A stretch of DNA of 64,000 nucleotides from JAJFJD01 sp965228425. Lineage in GTDB: Bacteria; Pseudomonadota; Alphaproteobacteria; UBA8366. Position numbers and translations under genes: made by a program. The notes below the pieces were generated by a model. The model saw only the letters and a program-made list of their open reading frames with translations. It ran no database searches and had not been told where the DNA came from. The stretch spans positions 3,472,001-3,536,000 of the forward strand of contig OZ245815.1 of the NCBI GenBank assembly GCA_965228425.1. The letters run 5' to 3'. Shown here in pieces: positions 35,637 to 45,151 of this stretch; position 1 is the stretch's first letter; every line of letters starts with the position of its first letter.

Positions 35637-37961
35637 ATGAATGATGGCCTAGACAGGTTCGGCGAAGCGCAAGCGCCCGGCCGTACCGAAGATCGCCGCC
35701 TGCTGACCGGCGGCGGCGAATTTACCGACGATTTCGAGGTGCCGGATCAAACGTATGGCGTATTTCTCCGCGCGCAGGTTGGGCATGCCGAAATACGCGC
35801 CATCGACACCGCCGCCGCCGAAGCGGCCGACGGCGTCCTCAGCGTCTACACCAGCGCCGACCTTGGCCATCTCGGCACCTTCCCCTGTAGCAGGCCACCG
35901 GTGGACCGGCCCGGCAACGAGCTCGTCGTGCCACCCAGACATGTCCTTGCGGTCGACCGGGTCCGTCACGTCGGCGAGCCGATCGCTTGTGTGGTCGCGG
36001 AAACCTATGAAGCGGCGCTCGACGCGGCGGAGTTGATAGACCTCACGCTGGAACCGCTTCCGGCCGTCCAGGATGTCGAGACCGCCGTCTCGCCCGGCGC
36101 CGTGCAGCTTTATCCGAACGCGGACCGCAACATCGCGATCGATTGGACCTTCGGCGATACCGACGCCACCGCGAAAGTCTTCGACGCGGCCGCACATGTC
36201 GCCCGCGTCTCCATCGACAACAACCGCCTGGCGGTCTGCGCGATGGAACCCCGCGCCGCGATTGCCAGCTACGATCCGGAGGCCGACAAATACACCCTCC
36301 GGGCCGGATCACAGGGCGTCATCGGCATGCGCGACACGCTGGCGAATGCTATTCTGCGCATCGATAAGGAAAGAGTGCGGGTCTTGTCCGGCGATGTCGG
36401 CGGCGGCTTCGGCATGAAAACACAACCCTATCCCGAATACGCGGCAATCCTGGTCGCCGCCAAGGATTTGGGCCGGCCCGTGCGATGGACCGCGACGCGC
36501 GGGGAAAGTTTCCTCAGCGACAATCAGGCCCGTGACGGCATCATCCACGGCGAATTGGCGTTGGATGCCGAGGGCCGGTTCCTGGGTCTGCGGGCGTCCG
36601 TGCTGGCCAACATGGGGGCCTATCTCGCCAACGGCCCGGGGATTGCGACCCGCAACATGGCATGGTGCCTGTCGGGCATGTACGCTTTGCCGATCATCAA
36701 CCTGAACGTCAAATGCATCTTCACCAATACCGCCCCCATCGGCCCCTATCGCGGCGCCGGCCGGCCCGAGGCAAGCTATGTGTTGGAGCGGTTGGTCGAT
36801 CAAGCTGCCGCGGACCTGAATTGCGACCCGATCGAACTGCGCCGCAAGAATCTCATTCCGGTGTCCGCGATGCCGTATCAGACGGCGGCCGAACAGGTCT
36901 ATGACAGCGGCGACTTCGCGGCGGTGTTGGACGCCGCCCTTCCCGTCGCCGATTGGTCCGGGTTCGAAGCGCGGCGGCAACGATCCGCCGCCAAGGGGAT
37001 GATCCGGGGCGTTGGTATCGCCTGCGTCCTGGAACACGCAGCCGCGAACCGGGCCGAGTCCGCCCGTGTCACCGTCGACGACGCGGGCCGGATCAACGTC
37101 TACACCGGCGCGCAAAGTCAGGGACAAGGACACTTCACGAGCTTTGCGCAGGTTGTCGCCGAACAGCTCGGCATCGCCCCGGACTCGGTTCTGGTGCGCG
37201 AAGGCGACAGCGACTCAGCGCCAACCGGCGGTGCGACCACCGGGTCCCGATCGTTGGTCGTGTGCGGCGGCGCGTTCGTCGAAGCCTGCGACGCCATGGT
37301 CGAAACCGGCAAGGCCATGGCCGCGCATATCCTCGAGACCTCGAACGCCGACATCGAATTCCGGGACGGGCGATTTCTGGTGGCCGGCACTGACCGCGCG
37401 GTCACCCTGCACGAGGTGGCCACCGCCGCTGCCACACCGGGATGGCCCGACACCCTGCCCTCGTCGCTGGCCGCGGCCGTCGACTACGAAGCCGCCGCGC
37501 CGACCTATCCCAACGGCTGCCATATCTGCGAAGTGGAAGTCGATCCGGATACAGGGGAAACGACATTGTGCCGCTATGCCGCGGTCGACGATGTCGGTCG
37601 GATCATCAATCAAACCATCGTCGATGGTCAGGTTCACGGTGCGATCGCTCAGGGCGTGGGCCAGGTGCTGACCGAGTTGTGCGTGTACGGCGACGACGGA
37701 CAACTCTTGACCGGCAGCTTCATGGATTATGCGGTACCGCGGGCGGACGATGTGCCGTCCTTCGACCTCGCCTATCATCCGGTTGCGTGCACCACTAACG
37801 CGCTCGGCGCGAAAGGAGCGGGTGAATCCGGCACGATCGGTGCCCTCCCTGCGGTCTCGAACGCCGTCATGAACGCGCTCCGGCAGGCCGGCGTGCAAAA
37901 CTTCGAAATGCCGGCCTCGCCCGAGCGGATCTGGCGGGCCTTGCGCCACGCCGCCGCATAG
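35637..37961 (+). CDS. Xanthine-dehydrogenase-family molybdopterin-binding large subunit (orphan)
   Basis: 774 residues from an ATG after AGGGGACAG. The N-terminal a/b hammerhead part (RTEDRRLLTGGGEFTDDFEV) is followed by the Mo-binding domain: GDVGGGFGMKTQPYPEYAA, the GPYRGAGRPEASYVLERL loop (the form II AYRGAGR position), AQSQGQGHFTSFAQVVAEQL, and catalytic Glu in LGAKGAGESGTIGALPAVSN. It hydroxylates carbonyl-, aldehyde- or N-heterocycle-like substrates. The FAD subunit and the 2Fe-2S subunit normally encoded beside it are absent on both sides. Confidence 0.9.
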   Translation: MNDGLDRFGEAQAPGRTEDRRLLTGGGEFTDDFEVPDQTYGVFLRAQVGHAEIRAIDTAAAEAADGVLSVYTSADLGHLGTFPCSRPPVDRPGNELVVPPRHVLAVDRVRHVGEPIACVVAETYEAALDAAELIDLTLEPLPAVQDVETAVSPGAVQLYPNADRNIAIDWTFGDTDATAKVFDAAAHVARVSIDNNRLAVCAMEPRAAIASYDPEADKYTLRAGSQGVIGMRDTLANAILRIDKERVRVLSGDVGGGFGMKTQPYPEYAAILVAAKDLGRPVRWTATRGESFLSDNQARDGIIHGELALDAEGRFLGLRASVLANMGAYLANGPGIATRNMAWCLSGMYALPIINLNVKCIFTNTAPIGPYRGAGRPEASYVLERLVDQAAADLNCDPIELRRKNLIPVSAMPYQTAAEQVYDSGDFAAVLDAALPVADWSGFEARRQRSAAKGMIRGVGIACVLEHAAANRAESARVTVDDAGRINVYTGAQSQGQGHFTSFAQVVAEQLGIAPDSVLVREGDSDSAPTGGATTGSRSLVVCGGAFVEACDAMVETGKAMAAHILETSNADIEFRDGRFLVAGTDRAVTLHEVATAAATPGWPDTLPSSLAAAVDYEAAAPTYPNGCHICEVEVDPDTGETTLCRYAAVDDVGRIINQTIVDGQVHGAIAQGVGQVLTELCVYGDDGQLLTGSFMDYAVPRADDVPSFDLAYHPVACTTNALGAKGAGESGTIGALPAVSNAVMNALRQAGVQNFEMPASPERIWRALRHAAA

Positions 37962-38226
37962 CGCAGGTCGTCTGGCGCGGCGCGGCATTCACCCGGCAAT
38001 TTTACCTGATGGCATCGCGCGGCGGCGGTTGAGCGCGCACGCCGGTCATCTCAAAGCAAGCATTCCGAAGGGAAAAATAGGCTCTTATTCTTAACTATAG
38101 GAAAATATAAATAAATGACATGAATAATTAATACAATATTTAGACAAATACTTTATTTACGCCGCCTGGGATGTACCATTCCGACATTAATGTCTGTCGG
38201 AACTCTTCGGGGAGTACGGTGGCGCT

Positions 38227-38979
38227 ATGAAACGTATCCTGCTAGCAGCGGCGCTGGTGCCGGCGATCAACGGACCCTGTTTCGCCGAGTTCGATGCCGG
38301 CCGAGATGCCTTTATCCGCGGCGATTTCGCGGCGGCCTATCGCGAATTCCTGCCGCCGGCCACCGCGGGCGACGCTAAATCGAGCATCGGACTTGGGTTG
38401 TTGCACGCCCGCGGCCTCGGCGTGCCAAAGAACATGGTGCACGCCCATGCCTGGTTCGACCGCGCGGCCCGGATATCGGCGAACGGAAATTCGGTGGTTC
38501 ATATTCTGGCGAAGACGAACCGCGATTTCCTGGCCAAGCAAATGTCGACGGAACAATTGGCGGAAGCGAAATTCAACGATGCGGCGGTCTCCGCATCGAA
38601 AGACGCTGCGGTGTCGTTGGTCGGCGGATTTGCTCCCGTTTACGCCGGAAAGACCATCAAAAGTCGTTCAACTTCCCCCACCCGGCCATCGACAATCAGC
38701 CGCCAATTCAAGCCCTTGTCGAATAAACGTATCGTCCGCATCCAACTCGCTGCGCTTCGCGAGGCAAACGACAAGGCTGTCATGAGCACTTGGTCGCGGC
38801 TTTCCCGCAAGCACATGCAATTGACTGGATTAAAGCCGATTGTCAGCGAGGTCGACCTGGGACCGAAGGGTGTCTTCCGCCGGCTCCGGGCCGGGCCGTT
38901 TGAGAGCCCAGAAGCCGCGCGCACCGCTTGCCAAGCGTTGCAGGCGGCAAATCAAAAATGCTTCGTGGTGAAGAACTGA
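38227..38979 (+). CDS. Secreted Sel1-repeat/SPOR-domain protein
   Basis: 250 residues. A signal peptide ends near Ala20. Residues about 22-90 form Sel1/TPR-like helices (DAGRDAFIRGDFAAAYREFL, LGLLHARGLGVPKNMVHAHA). The C-terminal 80 residues are a SPOR-like fold: VRIQLAALREANDKAVMSTW and VFRRLRAGPFESPEAARTAC. SPOR domains bind denuded peptidoglycan at the division septum. The next gene, convergent, also ends in SPOR, so this is an envelope or division cluster. Confidence 0.75.
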   Translation: MKRILLAAALVPAINGPCFAEFDAGRDAFIRGDFAAAYREFLPPATAGDAKSSIGLGLLHARGLGVPKNMVHAHAWFDRAARISANGNSVVHILAKTNRDFLAKQMSTEQLAEAKFNDAAVSASKDAAVSLVGGFAPVYAGKTIKSRSTSPTRPSTISRQFKPLSNKRIVRIQLAALREANDKAVMSTWSRLSRKHMQLTGLKPIVSEVDLGPKGVFRRLRAGPFESPEAARTACQALQAANQKCFVVKN

Positions 38980-39001
38980 CGCGCCCTGCGGCCGCTTCGG
39001 C

Positions 39002-41023
39002 TTACCGCGTAACGGGGAGACACGCCTGTTTCTTGCCTTTCAGGCTGGCGCACATCGCGCGTGCATCCTTCAACGTTTCGAACCGGCCGGTCTGAACGCG
39101 ATAGAAGGTGCCGCGCCCGGCAATCGCGCGTTTCTCGACAACCAGGTCACGTCCGCCGAATTCCTTCGGGAAGGCCTTCTTCAACCGGACCCATTCGGCT
39201 TCCGCCCGCTTCTGCGACTTCACCGACGCCAACTGAATGAGGAACTTCCCGCCACTCTTGCTCGGCGCGGCCACCGGCTTTTTCGGCGGCGTCAGGGCTG
39301 CGGTCTTGGATTCTTTCGGAATCTGGGCGGTCGCAGACGGTTTCGCAGCGCTTGCCGGCGGCGCGGTTTGCGGCGGGTCGGGCCGTACCAGAGCCGGTGC
39401 CAATACACGCAGATTCGGGACCTTCTTCGCCGGTTTTGCGGCGGGCGCGGGCTTCTGCGCCGACGGCAGTTTCGGCGCGGTCAGGACCGGCGGCGGCTGG
39501 ACGTTAGGCACTTTCGGCGATTCCGCAGGAACGGCCGCCGCCGCGGACTTGGCGTCCGGGTCGGTGGTCGATTTCACCGCCGGCTCAGACGGTTTTTCGG
39601 GCGCCGCCACCGCCACCTTACTGTCGGTACCGGGCAATGTCTGGCCGGATGCAGGCTCTTTTCCGTCGGCCGGTGTCGGTTCGGCCGGCTTGGCATCGCC
39701 GGTACCCGACGACGGTGCCGCGGATTTGGACGCACCCTCACCCGCCGACGCCGAATCCGGCGCTTTCGCGGTCACGGTCGGTGCCTCGGGCGCTTTAAGC
39801 GCCGGTGCTGCGGGCGGCTTTAAGGTCTCGACCTCGATACCGGACGCGGACTTCTTGTCGGCCGATGCGGGTGTTGTCTCGGGTTTCGGTTCCGCAGTCG
39901 CCGTGGCCTTCGCCTTACCGCCGGTCGTGATCGCCGTTTCGCCGGGTTTACTGCCGGACTCGCCGAAGCCAGGCACGGCGATCGGCGGCGCGGCGGGTAT
40001 CGCAGCAGAGCCGGACGGTGTCGCAGAAGGCTCGGCCGCCGGCGCACCAGCCGACCCGGAATCGCTTGATGAAGCTCCAGCCGGTGTGGTTTCACGGGAA
40101 GCGTCCGGTTTCGGACTTTCCTCGGACGATCCGCCGGACGACGCGGTTTCGGTGCTGCCGGCGCTCGCGACAGTTTCGGTCGGCGGCGTCTGTTCGGCGA
40201 CTTGCGGCGTGTCCTTATCGACAAACCAGCCACCGGCGTACAAGACGATCGCAACGATTCCGGTCAGCGCCGCCATGATGTAGACGAACCGCAACAACCG
40301 GGCGTCGCGCGCCGCTTCACGTTCCGCATCGGCGGCCGCAGCGACAGTTGCATCGGCCGGTGCCTCGTCGGCCAGCGTGTTGGGCATAATGGGTGGCGGG
40401 GCGGCATCTTGCCCTTCCAACGGCACGGCGGCGGCAACGCCCTTATCCGCGTCGTCGGTTCCGCCTGGCGCATCGGAGTCATGCGCGGGTGCGGATGTCG
40501 GCTCGGACGCCGTCACCGACGCACCGGTTTCGATATCGTCCGTTTCCACTTTGGTATCGACCGTATCGACCGGTTCGGGCCGCGGTTCGTCCGTCGATGA
40601 TCCCAAATTCGACAAATCCAATGCGGTGTCCTGGACCGGGTCGGTCACGGGATCGGCGACTACCGGTTCAGTGACAACCGGTTCGGTAATCGGCGGGTCG
40701 CCGGCCTGAATGCCCTCTGGCAGTGTGAAACCACCCGAAGCGGATTCGGGCTCGGATTCAGGACCCGCCGTGGAATCGTCCTGATCGCCCAGCGGAAGCC
40801 GGCCGAATCCTTCCATTGACTGTCCGTTGCCGTTGCCGGTGCCGGCCTCTTCCGAGACATCAGGCTTATCATCGACCGGTGTCGACGTCGGTTCCTTACT
40901 CGAAGAGTCCGTGCTTTGACCACTTGCCTCGGCGATCGAATACGGCGTTTCCGCCGGTTCTGCCTCGCCTTTCCGGGCGAGAAGGGAACTCGTCAGCGAT
41001 GCCGGTTTACTCTTCTTGGTCAA
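39002..41023 (-). CDS. Large low-complexity membrane protein with C-terminal SPOR domain
   Basis: 673 residues. A cytoplasmic acidic, Ser/Thr/Pro/Glu-rich region (about 1-240) contains short repeats such as ITEPVVTEPVVADPVTDPV. One transmembrane helix follows at about 244-267, then an Ala/Pro/Ser/Lys-rich periplasmic linker (about 270-590), then a SPOR domain (about 593-673: GKFLIQLASVKSQKRAEAEW, TFYRVQTGRFETLKDARAMC). It should sit in the inner membrane and touch septal peptidoglycan. Its ATG overlaps the stop of the ParA gene, implying a functional pair. Confidence 0.82.
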   Translation of the reverse strand: MTKKSKPASLTSSLLARKGEAEPAETPYSIAEASGQSTDSSSKEPTSTPVDDKPDVSEEAGTGNGNGQSMEGFGRLPLGDQDDSTAGPESEPESASGGFTLPEGIQAGDPPITEPVVTEPVVADPVTDPVQDTALDLSNLGSSTDEPRPEPVDTVDTKVETDDIETGASVTASEPTSAPAHDSDAPGGTDDADKGVAAAVPLEGQDAAPPPIMPNTLADEAPADATVAAAADAEREAARDARLLRFVYIMAALTGIVAIVLYAGGWFVDKDTPQVAEQTPPTETVASAGSTETASSGGSSEESPKPDASRETTPAGASSSDSGSAGAPAAEPSATPSGSAAIPAAPPIAVPGFGESGSKPGETAITTGGKAKATATAEPKPETTPASADKKSASGIEVETLKPPAAPALKAPEAPTVTAKAPDSASAGEGASKSAAPSSGTGDAKPAEPTPADGKEPASGQTLPGTDSKVAVAAPEKPSEPAVKSTTDPDAKSAAAAVPAESPKVPNVQPPPVLTAPKLPSAQKPAPAAKPAKKVPNLRVLAPALVRPDPPQTAPPASAAKPSATAQIPKESKTAALTPPKKPVAAPSKSGGKFLIQLASVKSQKRAEAEWVRLKKAFPKEFGGRDLVVEKRAIAGRGTFYRVQTGRFETLKDARAMCASLKGKKQACLPVTR

Positions 41024-41733
41024 TTGGAATCCTGCCTTTGAACGTGACCGATCTCGGTCGAGTCATTGGCCGCCGTAATGGTGCCGTCCGCACCAACGGG
41101 CGTGGCTCGCATATTACGATCCAAACGCCCTTTAATATACTCCCAAAGCTTCGCAATTTCATCGGTGGATCGGGACGTATCAGACAATTCCATCACCGTC
41201 CGCCCATCGATCATACTGGCCGCGAAATCCACTCGTTGATGGATGATCGACGGCGCCAATGTACCGTGCTGCGACAATGCGATAGCCGCCTCGGAGGTAA
41301 TCCGCGCCCGGGGCGTCGCGCCATTCACCACGAACACCAAGGGTTTGTTCAACGCCTCGACAAGTTCAACCGTCCGGCCGACGGACCGGAGATCATGCGG
41401 GCTGGGCCGGGTCGGGATCAAAACCATGTCCGCCACCCGGATGACGTCGGAGATCGTCGAGGTGATCGCCGGCGGTGTGTCCACAATGAGAAGATCGATT
41501 CCCAAATCGCGAAGTTGTTCAATATCTTGTTCAAGCCGTTGCGTGGACGTATGGACGAAAACCGGCGTCGGCTGTTCGCGCTCGTTCCACCAATCGGCCA
41601 AGCTTCCTTGAGGATCCGTATCGATCAATGCAACCGATCCGGCCCCCGATCGTTCCGCTTGAACCGCGATATGCCCCGCAAGCGTGGTTTTCCCAGAACC
41701 ACCCTTCTGCGAGGCAACTGCCACCACGCGCAT
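41020..41733 (-). CDS. ParA/MinD-family ATPase
   Basis: 237 residues from the ATG at 41733 with AGGGAGACGGGA. The deviant Walker A is VVAVASQKGGSGKTTLAGH, with signature K10 and P-loop K15. Switch regions are ALIDTDPQGSLADWW and LLIVDTPPAITSTISDVI. No parB or DNA-binding N-terminus is present, so it is not a chromosome ParAB system. Four-base overlap with the SPOR membrane-protein gene suggests it positions that protein or its complex. Confidence 0.88.
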   Translation of the reverse strand: MRVVAVASQKGGSGKTTLAGHIAVQAERSGAGSVALIDTDPQGSLADWWNEREQPTPVFVHTSTQRLEQDIEQLRDLGIDLLIVDTPPAITSTISDVIRVADMVLIPTRPSPHDLRSVGRTVELVEALNKPLVFVVNGATPRARITSEAAIALSQHGTLAPSIIHQRVDFAASMIDGRTVMELSDTSRSTDEIAKLWEYIKGRLDRNMRATPVGADGTITAANDSTEIGHVQRQDSN

Positions 41734-42626
41734 TCCCGTCTCCCTGTTTGCCGGATGCGCCCCTGTGTGAGGGACTTCGAATCTCGATTTATTGGATGAC
41801 CAGAGCATCACACAACTTGATTACAACTCTTAGAGCGACGGAATCACTTTGGGGGCGCGACCAAGCAACGTAACCCGTTGACCTCGCCCGAAATACGTAT
41901 CGCAAGTACGACATGAGAGCAGTGTCAACAAGATAGGTCAACACTTAGTGTGACTTGGTGCTCCAACCTACTCCATTTTGATTTATTAACTCTTAACATA
42001 CGTTAGGGTTTGTGGCGAAAGTATGGTCGTTCTTCAATATATCCAACCACGCAAAATCAACCGCATTTTGGCGCGCGCAGACGGCGCAAAATGCCAAAAT
42101 TTGCCCGACTCGCATACGGAAGCACGGCGGGGCAGCCATCCCAGTCCGACGTGTTTTGCAAAATGAGGTTGTAGACGCGGCGGATTAGAATTCCAAATCC
42201 ATTCCGACGGGATCGCCCGCCGAAAATTCGGCCCCTACCCCATCTTTGGGCTCCATTTTTCCAACCACATACGAAGGCTGCTTACTACGAAGGAAGTGGG
42301 CGCCCCGACCATCGCTTGCGCATGCAGGCACCCTGACAAACCTACCCGCAATAGGACTGCGTTCCCGCACACGGGACCCGGCGGGCCTTCCGAATGGCGT
42401 GACCTCGCCCGCAAGGAGTATGCGGCCCGGTCACAAGTACGAGGCGATCTACGCCTTTTTTACTAAATACTTATCGCATTTTACGGGTTTCCGGCCCGCA
42501 CCCATAATCCCATGAAAGATAAAGGCAAAGCGCACCGCATCGCAACGCGCGGGCGCCCAAATCGCCCCGGTAAACCGGGCTTCCTGCCGCCAAGAAAATT
42601 GAACGAGTGCATTTCGGAGACCGACG
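41734..42626. other. Long intergenic region, no confident gene
   Basis: Nearly 900 bases. The first part (41930-42010) is AT-rich. At 42063-42094, GCATTTTG and CAAAATGC form an inverted repeat with a GC-rich interior. A 61-codon minus-strand frame (42185-42370, GTG start) has no ribosome site or recognisable motif and is not called. Stretches here could be decayed coding DNA or hold a small RNA; I cannot show either. Confidence 0.4.
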
Positions 42627-42947
42627 ATGGAACAACCATCGAGCAGATCAATTTCGTTCCGCCTACTCGGCGCCGTCGTCGGCGTGCTGATCGTCGTGCT
42701 TGGCATCCTGGACGTGGTTTCGACAAACCTCGTCCTGGCCGCGGGCGGACGGGAAATGAACCCGATCGTCGCCTGGACGATGGAGCATCTCGACGCCTGG
42801 TGGCACATGCCGAAGGTCCTGATCCACGTGGTTGCCGGGATGCTCGTCTATCACATGCTGTACACGCGGTTCACCGCAGCCTTGGCGCTGATGCTCGTAT
42901 TCCTCTATGCCGTTGTTGTACATCACAATTTTTCACTAATCCTCTAA
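42627..42947 (+). CDS. Small membrane protein, DUF5658-like
   Basis: 106 residues with three hydrophobic segments: about 11-36 (LLGAVVGVLIVVLGILDVV), 60-75 and 83-100. The sequence LDVVSTNLVLAAGGREMNPI matches the small DUF5658 membrane family, whose function is unknown. It is followed after 30 nt by another membrane-protein gene. Confidence 0.7.
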   Translation: MEQPSSRSISFRLLGAVVGVLIVVLGILDVVSTNLVLAAGGREMNPIVAWTMEHLDAWWHMPKVLIHVVAGMLVYHMLYTRFTAALALMLVFLYAVVVHHNFSLIL

Positions 42948-42977
42948 TTTAAATTTTCGCTGGTAGGAGATGAATTA

Positions 42978-43718
42978 ATGCTTCTCCATTTCGGTTTCGG
43001 ACTTCTCGCCGCGGTCGTCGCCGCCGTCATGGCCGCCGGCATCGCGCGGCGGCGCTATCGCCACCCTGCCGCGGCCTACGCGGTAGCCGCTTTGTTCCTG
43101 AACGGCATTGCCTACATCGCGCTCTTGCAGACCGCCCTCTTGCATCTGCGGCCGGAATCCATCGGCATGGGCGATTTCCCGCCCGCGACACTGTATATCG
43201 TGTATTCCGGGGCCTGTGCGGCGGGATCCGTCCTGTTGACCATCGGCCTTGTCAGCGGGTTCACGGCGATCCAGCGGCCCTCGACCAGCGAAAGCGGCCG
43301 AGTAGCCCCCTACGCCCGCGTAGCGCTGTTTGCCACGGTGGTTATGATCATCGCAGCGCCGTTCTTGGTCCAGAACCAACTCACCATCGGGCGCGCTGCG
43401 GCGGCCAACAACGCGGAAATCGCCGCCTTGCGGACCAGCTACAAAGCAGGCCTAGACCGGCTCGTTAAGCTCGGCGTGGTCCGGCGGATCGAGGTGGATG
43501 ACCAGACCGTTACGCATTACGTGTCGGAACCGCTGTTCGCACTCGGCCCGCAACGCCTCGCCGAATATGCGCGCGCCTCGATGATCTACCAGAGCTACGT
43601 GTCCGGACAGACACCGAAGCCGGTGGTACTTCGGAACGCGACGGACGATCGCAAAATCGGCACGTATCGGACGGACGGGGTCTTCGTATTGGAAGCGGAT
43701 TTTTCAACATATCAATAA
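42978..43718 (+). CDS. Membrane protein of unknown function
   Basis: 246 residues. Four hydrophobic segments lie at about 4-22, 34-52, 70-95 and 110-130. A soluble C-terminal domain of about 110 residues follows: ALRTSYKAGLDRLVKLGVVR, VDDQTVTHYVSEPLFALG and LEADFSTYQ at the end. I do not recognise the family. It probably forms an operon with the DUF5658-like gene. The downstream gap is very AT-rich. Confidence 0.6.
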   Translation: MLLHFGFGLLAAVVAAVMAAGIARRRYRHPAAAYAVAALFLNGIAYIALLQTALLHLRPESIGMGDFPPATLYIVYSGACAAGSVLLTIGLVSGFTAIQRPSTSESGRVAPYARVALFATVVMIIAAPFLVQNQLTIGRAAAANNAEIAALRTSYKAGLDRLVKLGVVRRIEVDDQTVTHYVSEPLFALGPQRLAEYARASMIYQSYVSGQTPKPVVLRNATDDRKIGTYRTDGVFVLEADFSTYQ

Positions 43719-44023
43719 TCTTTTTATCTTATAAAACAAAAATTTATAATCAATTTTTAATTTATTAACTTAAATATTATTATTAGCAATCTGATATATT
43801 TAGATTCGATCATTTAGGTTCCCGCCCCGACGCTGTCTGGCTGCGGCAAATTCATGGTAAACAGCGCGGTTAAAATGGACAGCCGAATGCCATCCATGAA
43901 CCCGTCATTTACCATAAATCACAAGCATTTAAATCAAAACCTTTACCGTTCCTTAAGATTTTTCTCTCAGATTTAATCGACGGTGCATATGCACCGGATT
44001 TCTAGATTTCTTTGAGGGGCGTC
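43719..44023. other. AT-rich intergenic region upstream of mlaC-like gene
   Basis: About 305 bases, with 43719-43800 almost wholly A and T. No gene seen. It ends with the perfect palindrome at 43981-43996. Confidence 0.5.
43981..43996. promoter_or_regulatory. Perfect 16-base palindrome ahead of mlaC-like gene
   Basis: CGGTGCATATGCACCG is a perfect palindrome, ending 27 nt before the ATG at 44024. It could be an operator in the 5' leader or a short hairpin. No other copy was noticed. Confidence 0.45.
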
Positions 44024-44659
44024 ATGGCATTAACAAACTCTGTCGGAGGCACCGTAAAGAGTGCCGCTCTGGCAGCTATAGTTGTCCTCGTTGCGAGCCT
44101 ATTCCTGAGCGCGCCCGCCCGGGCCGCCGATCCGGAAGCCTATGTCCGATCGATCGCCGACAAGCTCGAGCCGCTGCTCAACAACGGGCACCTTACGGCC
44201 GAGAATGTGGACGCATTCCTGAAGGCCAATATTCTCAACCAACTCGATATGAAGCGTATCGGGCGATACGTCCTCCGCAAGCATTGGAAGGAGATCGACG
44301 AAGCCGGCCAAGAGAAGTTCATGGACATCTTCCAATACTTCATCTTGGAGAGCTTCAAAAAGCAGTTGGTCAAGTATTCCAAGGCGGAAATCAAGATCAT
44401 CCGCTCGGTGGAGCACGAACCGGCCGGTGTCTCCGTTATTACGCGCGTTCGGGTACCGTCGAAGTCGCCGGTGAATATGAACTGGCGCTTGTTTCGCGAC
44501 GAGGACCAAATCCGCATCTTCGACGTATCGGTCCAGGGCATCTCGAAACTCTCGGCGACCCGCGCGGAATACAAGTCCGTGCTCGAGAATCAAGGCTTCG
44601 ACCATTTGATTACAGAAATCTGCAATCGTCTCGAGGGGACGAAGCCGACTTCGTGCTGA
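44024..44659 (+). CDS. MlaC/Ttg2D-family periplasmic phospholipid-binding protein
   Basis: 211 residues from an ATG after GAGGGGCG. A signal peptide ends near Ala34 (SAPARA). The mature protein shows the family pattern: NILNQLDMKRIGRYVLRKHW, FQYFILESFKKQLVKYS, and VSVITRVRVPSKSPVNMNWR. MlaC carries phospholipid between the outer-membrane lipoprotein and the MlaFEDB transporter. The other Mla genes are absent here; instead it stands alone under a palindrome-bearing leader. Confidence 0.85.
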   Translation: MALTNSVGGTVKSAALAAIVVLVASLFLSAPARAADPEAYVRSIADKLEPLLNNGHLTAENVDAFLKANILNQLDMKRIGRYVLRKHWKEIDEAGQEKFMDIFQYFILESFKKQLVKYSKAEIKIIRSVEHEPAGVSVITRVRVPSKSPVNMNWRLFRDEDQIRIFDVSVQGISKLSATRAEYKSVLENQGFDHLITEICNRLEGTKPTSC

Positions 44660-44846
44660 CGGTTGAGGGTGCCTTGCGCATCCGTACGCCGATTTAGCGG
44701 AAACCGGCGCGGGCTACACGGGGTTTCAAGCTCGCGGCGCATGACCGCAGGATGGTTCGATTGGGTGGGATCGAAAACATGACGAATATGAGCAAGTCCG
44801 GCGGCATGCCGGCTTTGAGCGCCCCAACCTGGGATCGGCGCGCGTA

Positions 44847-45071
44847 ATGGATGCCCGCGCCGCCGCTCAATGGATGGAGATCTGGCTCTATCCGGACCAA
44901 TCCAACGGCCACCTTCTGGTGCTCCGGTCGCAATCGGATGGCCGCTGCGAGGTCGTGGACCCGCAGAAGAACTGGAACCAGGTTCACCCCTTCGAGACCT
45001 ATGAGGCGGCCTACTATTGGCTGCGTCAGGAAACCTACGAACTGGTCGACGGACGGATGGCGCTTCGCTAA
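44847..45071 (+). CDS. Small hypothetical protein
   Basis: 74 residues: acidic and aromatic-rich, with QWMEIWLYPDQSNGHLLVLR, CEVVDPQKNWNQVHPFETYE and WLRQETYELVDGRMALR. Composition and codon use look coding. It resembles short cytosolic hypothetical proteins of alphaproteobacteria. No function is known. Confidence 0.6.
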   Translation: MDARAAAQWMEIWLYPDQSNGHLLVLRSQSDGRCEVVDPQKNWNQVHPFETYEAAYYWLRQETYELVDGRMALR

Positions 45072-45151
45072 AATAATACGTGTTTCGATAAAAGAATATC
45101 GAGGCTACTAGAGATCAAAATCTGGAATTTGCAATACTGGAGAAGTTCAGA

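Noticed and set aside
41020..41733. Chromosome or plasmid ParA partition gene
   Set aside because: No ParB or parS-like repeats nearby; coupling to a SPOR protein indicates another role.
42185..42370. 61-codon minus-strand frame in the 41.7-42.6 kb gap
   Set aside because: GTG start without a ribosome site and no motif; kept only as a note for the gap.
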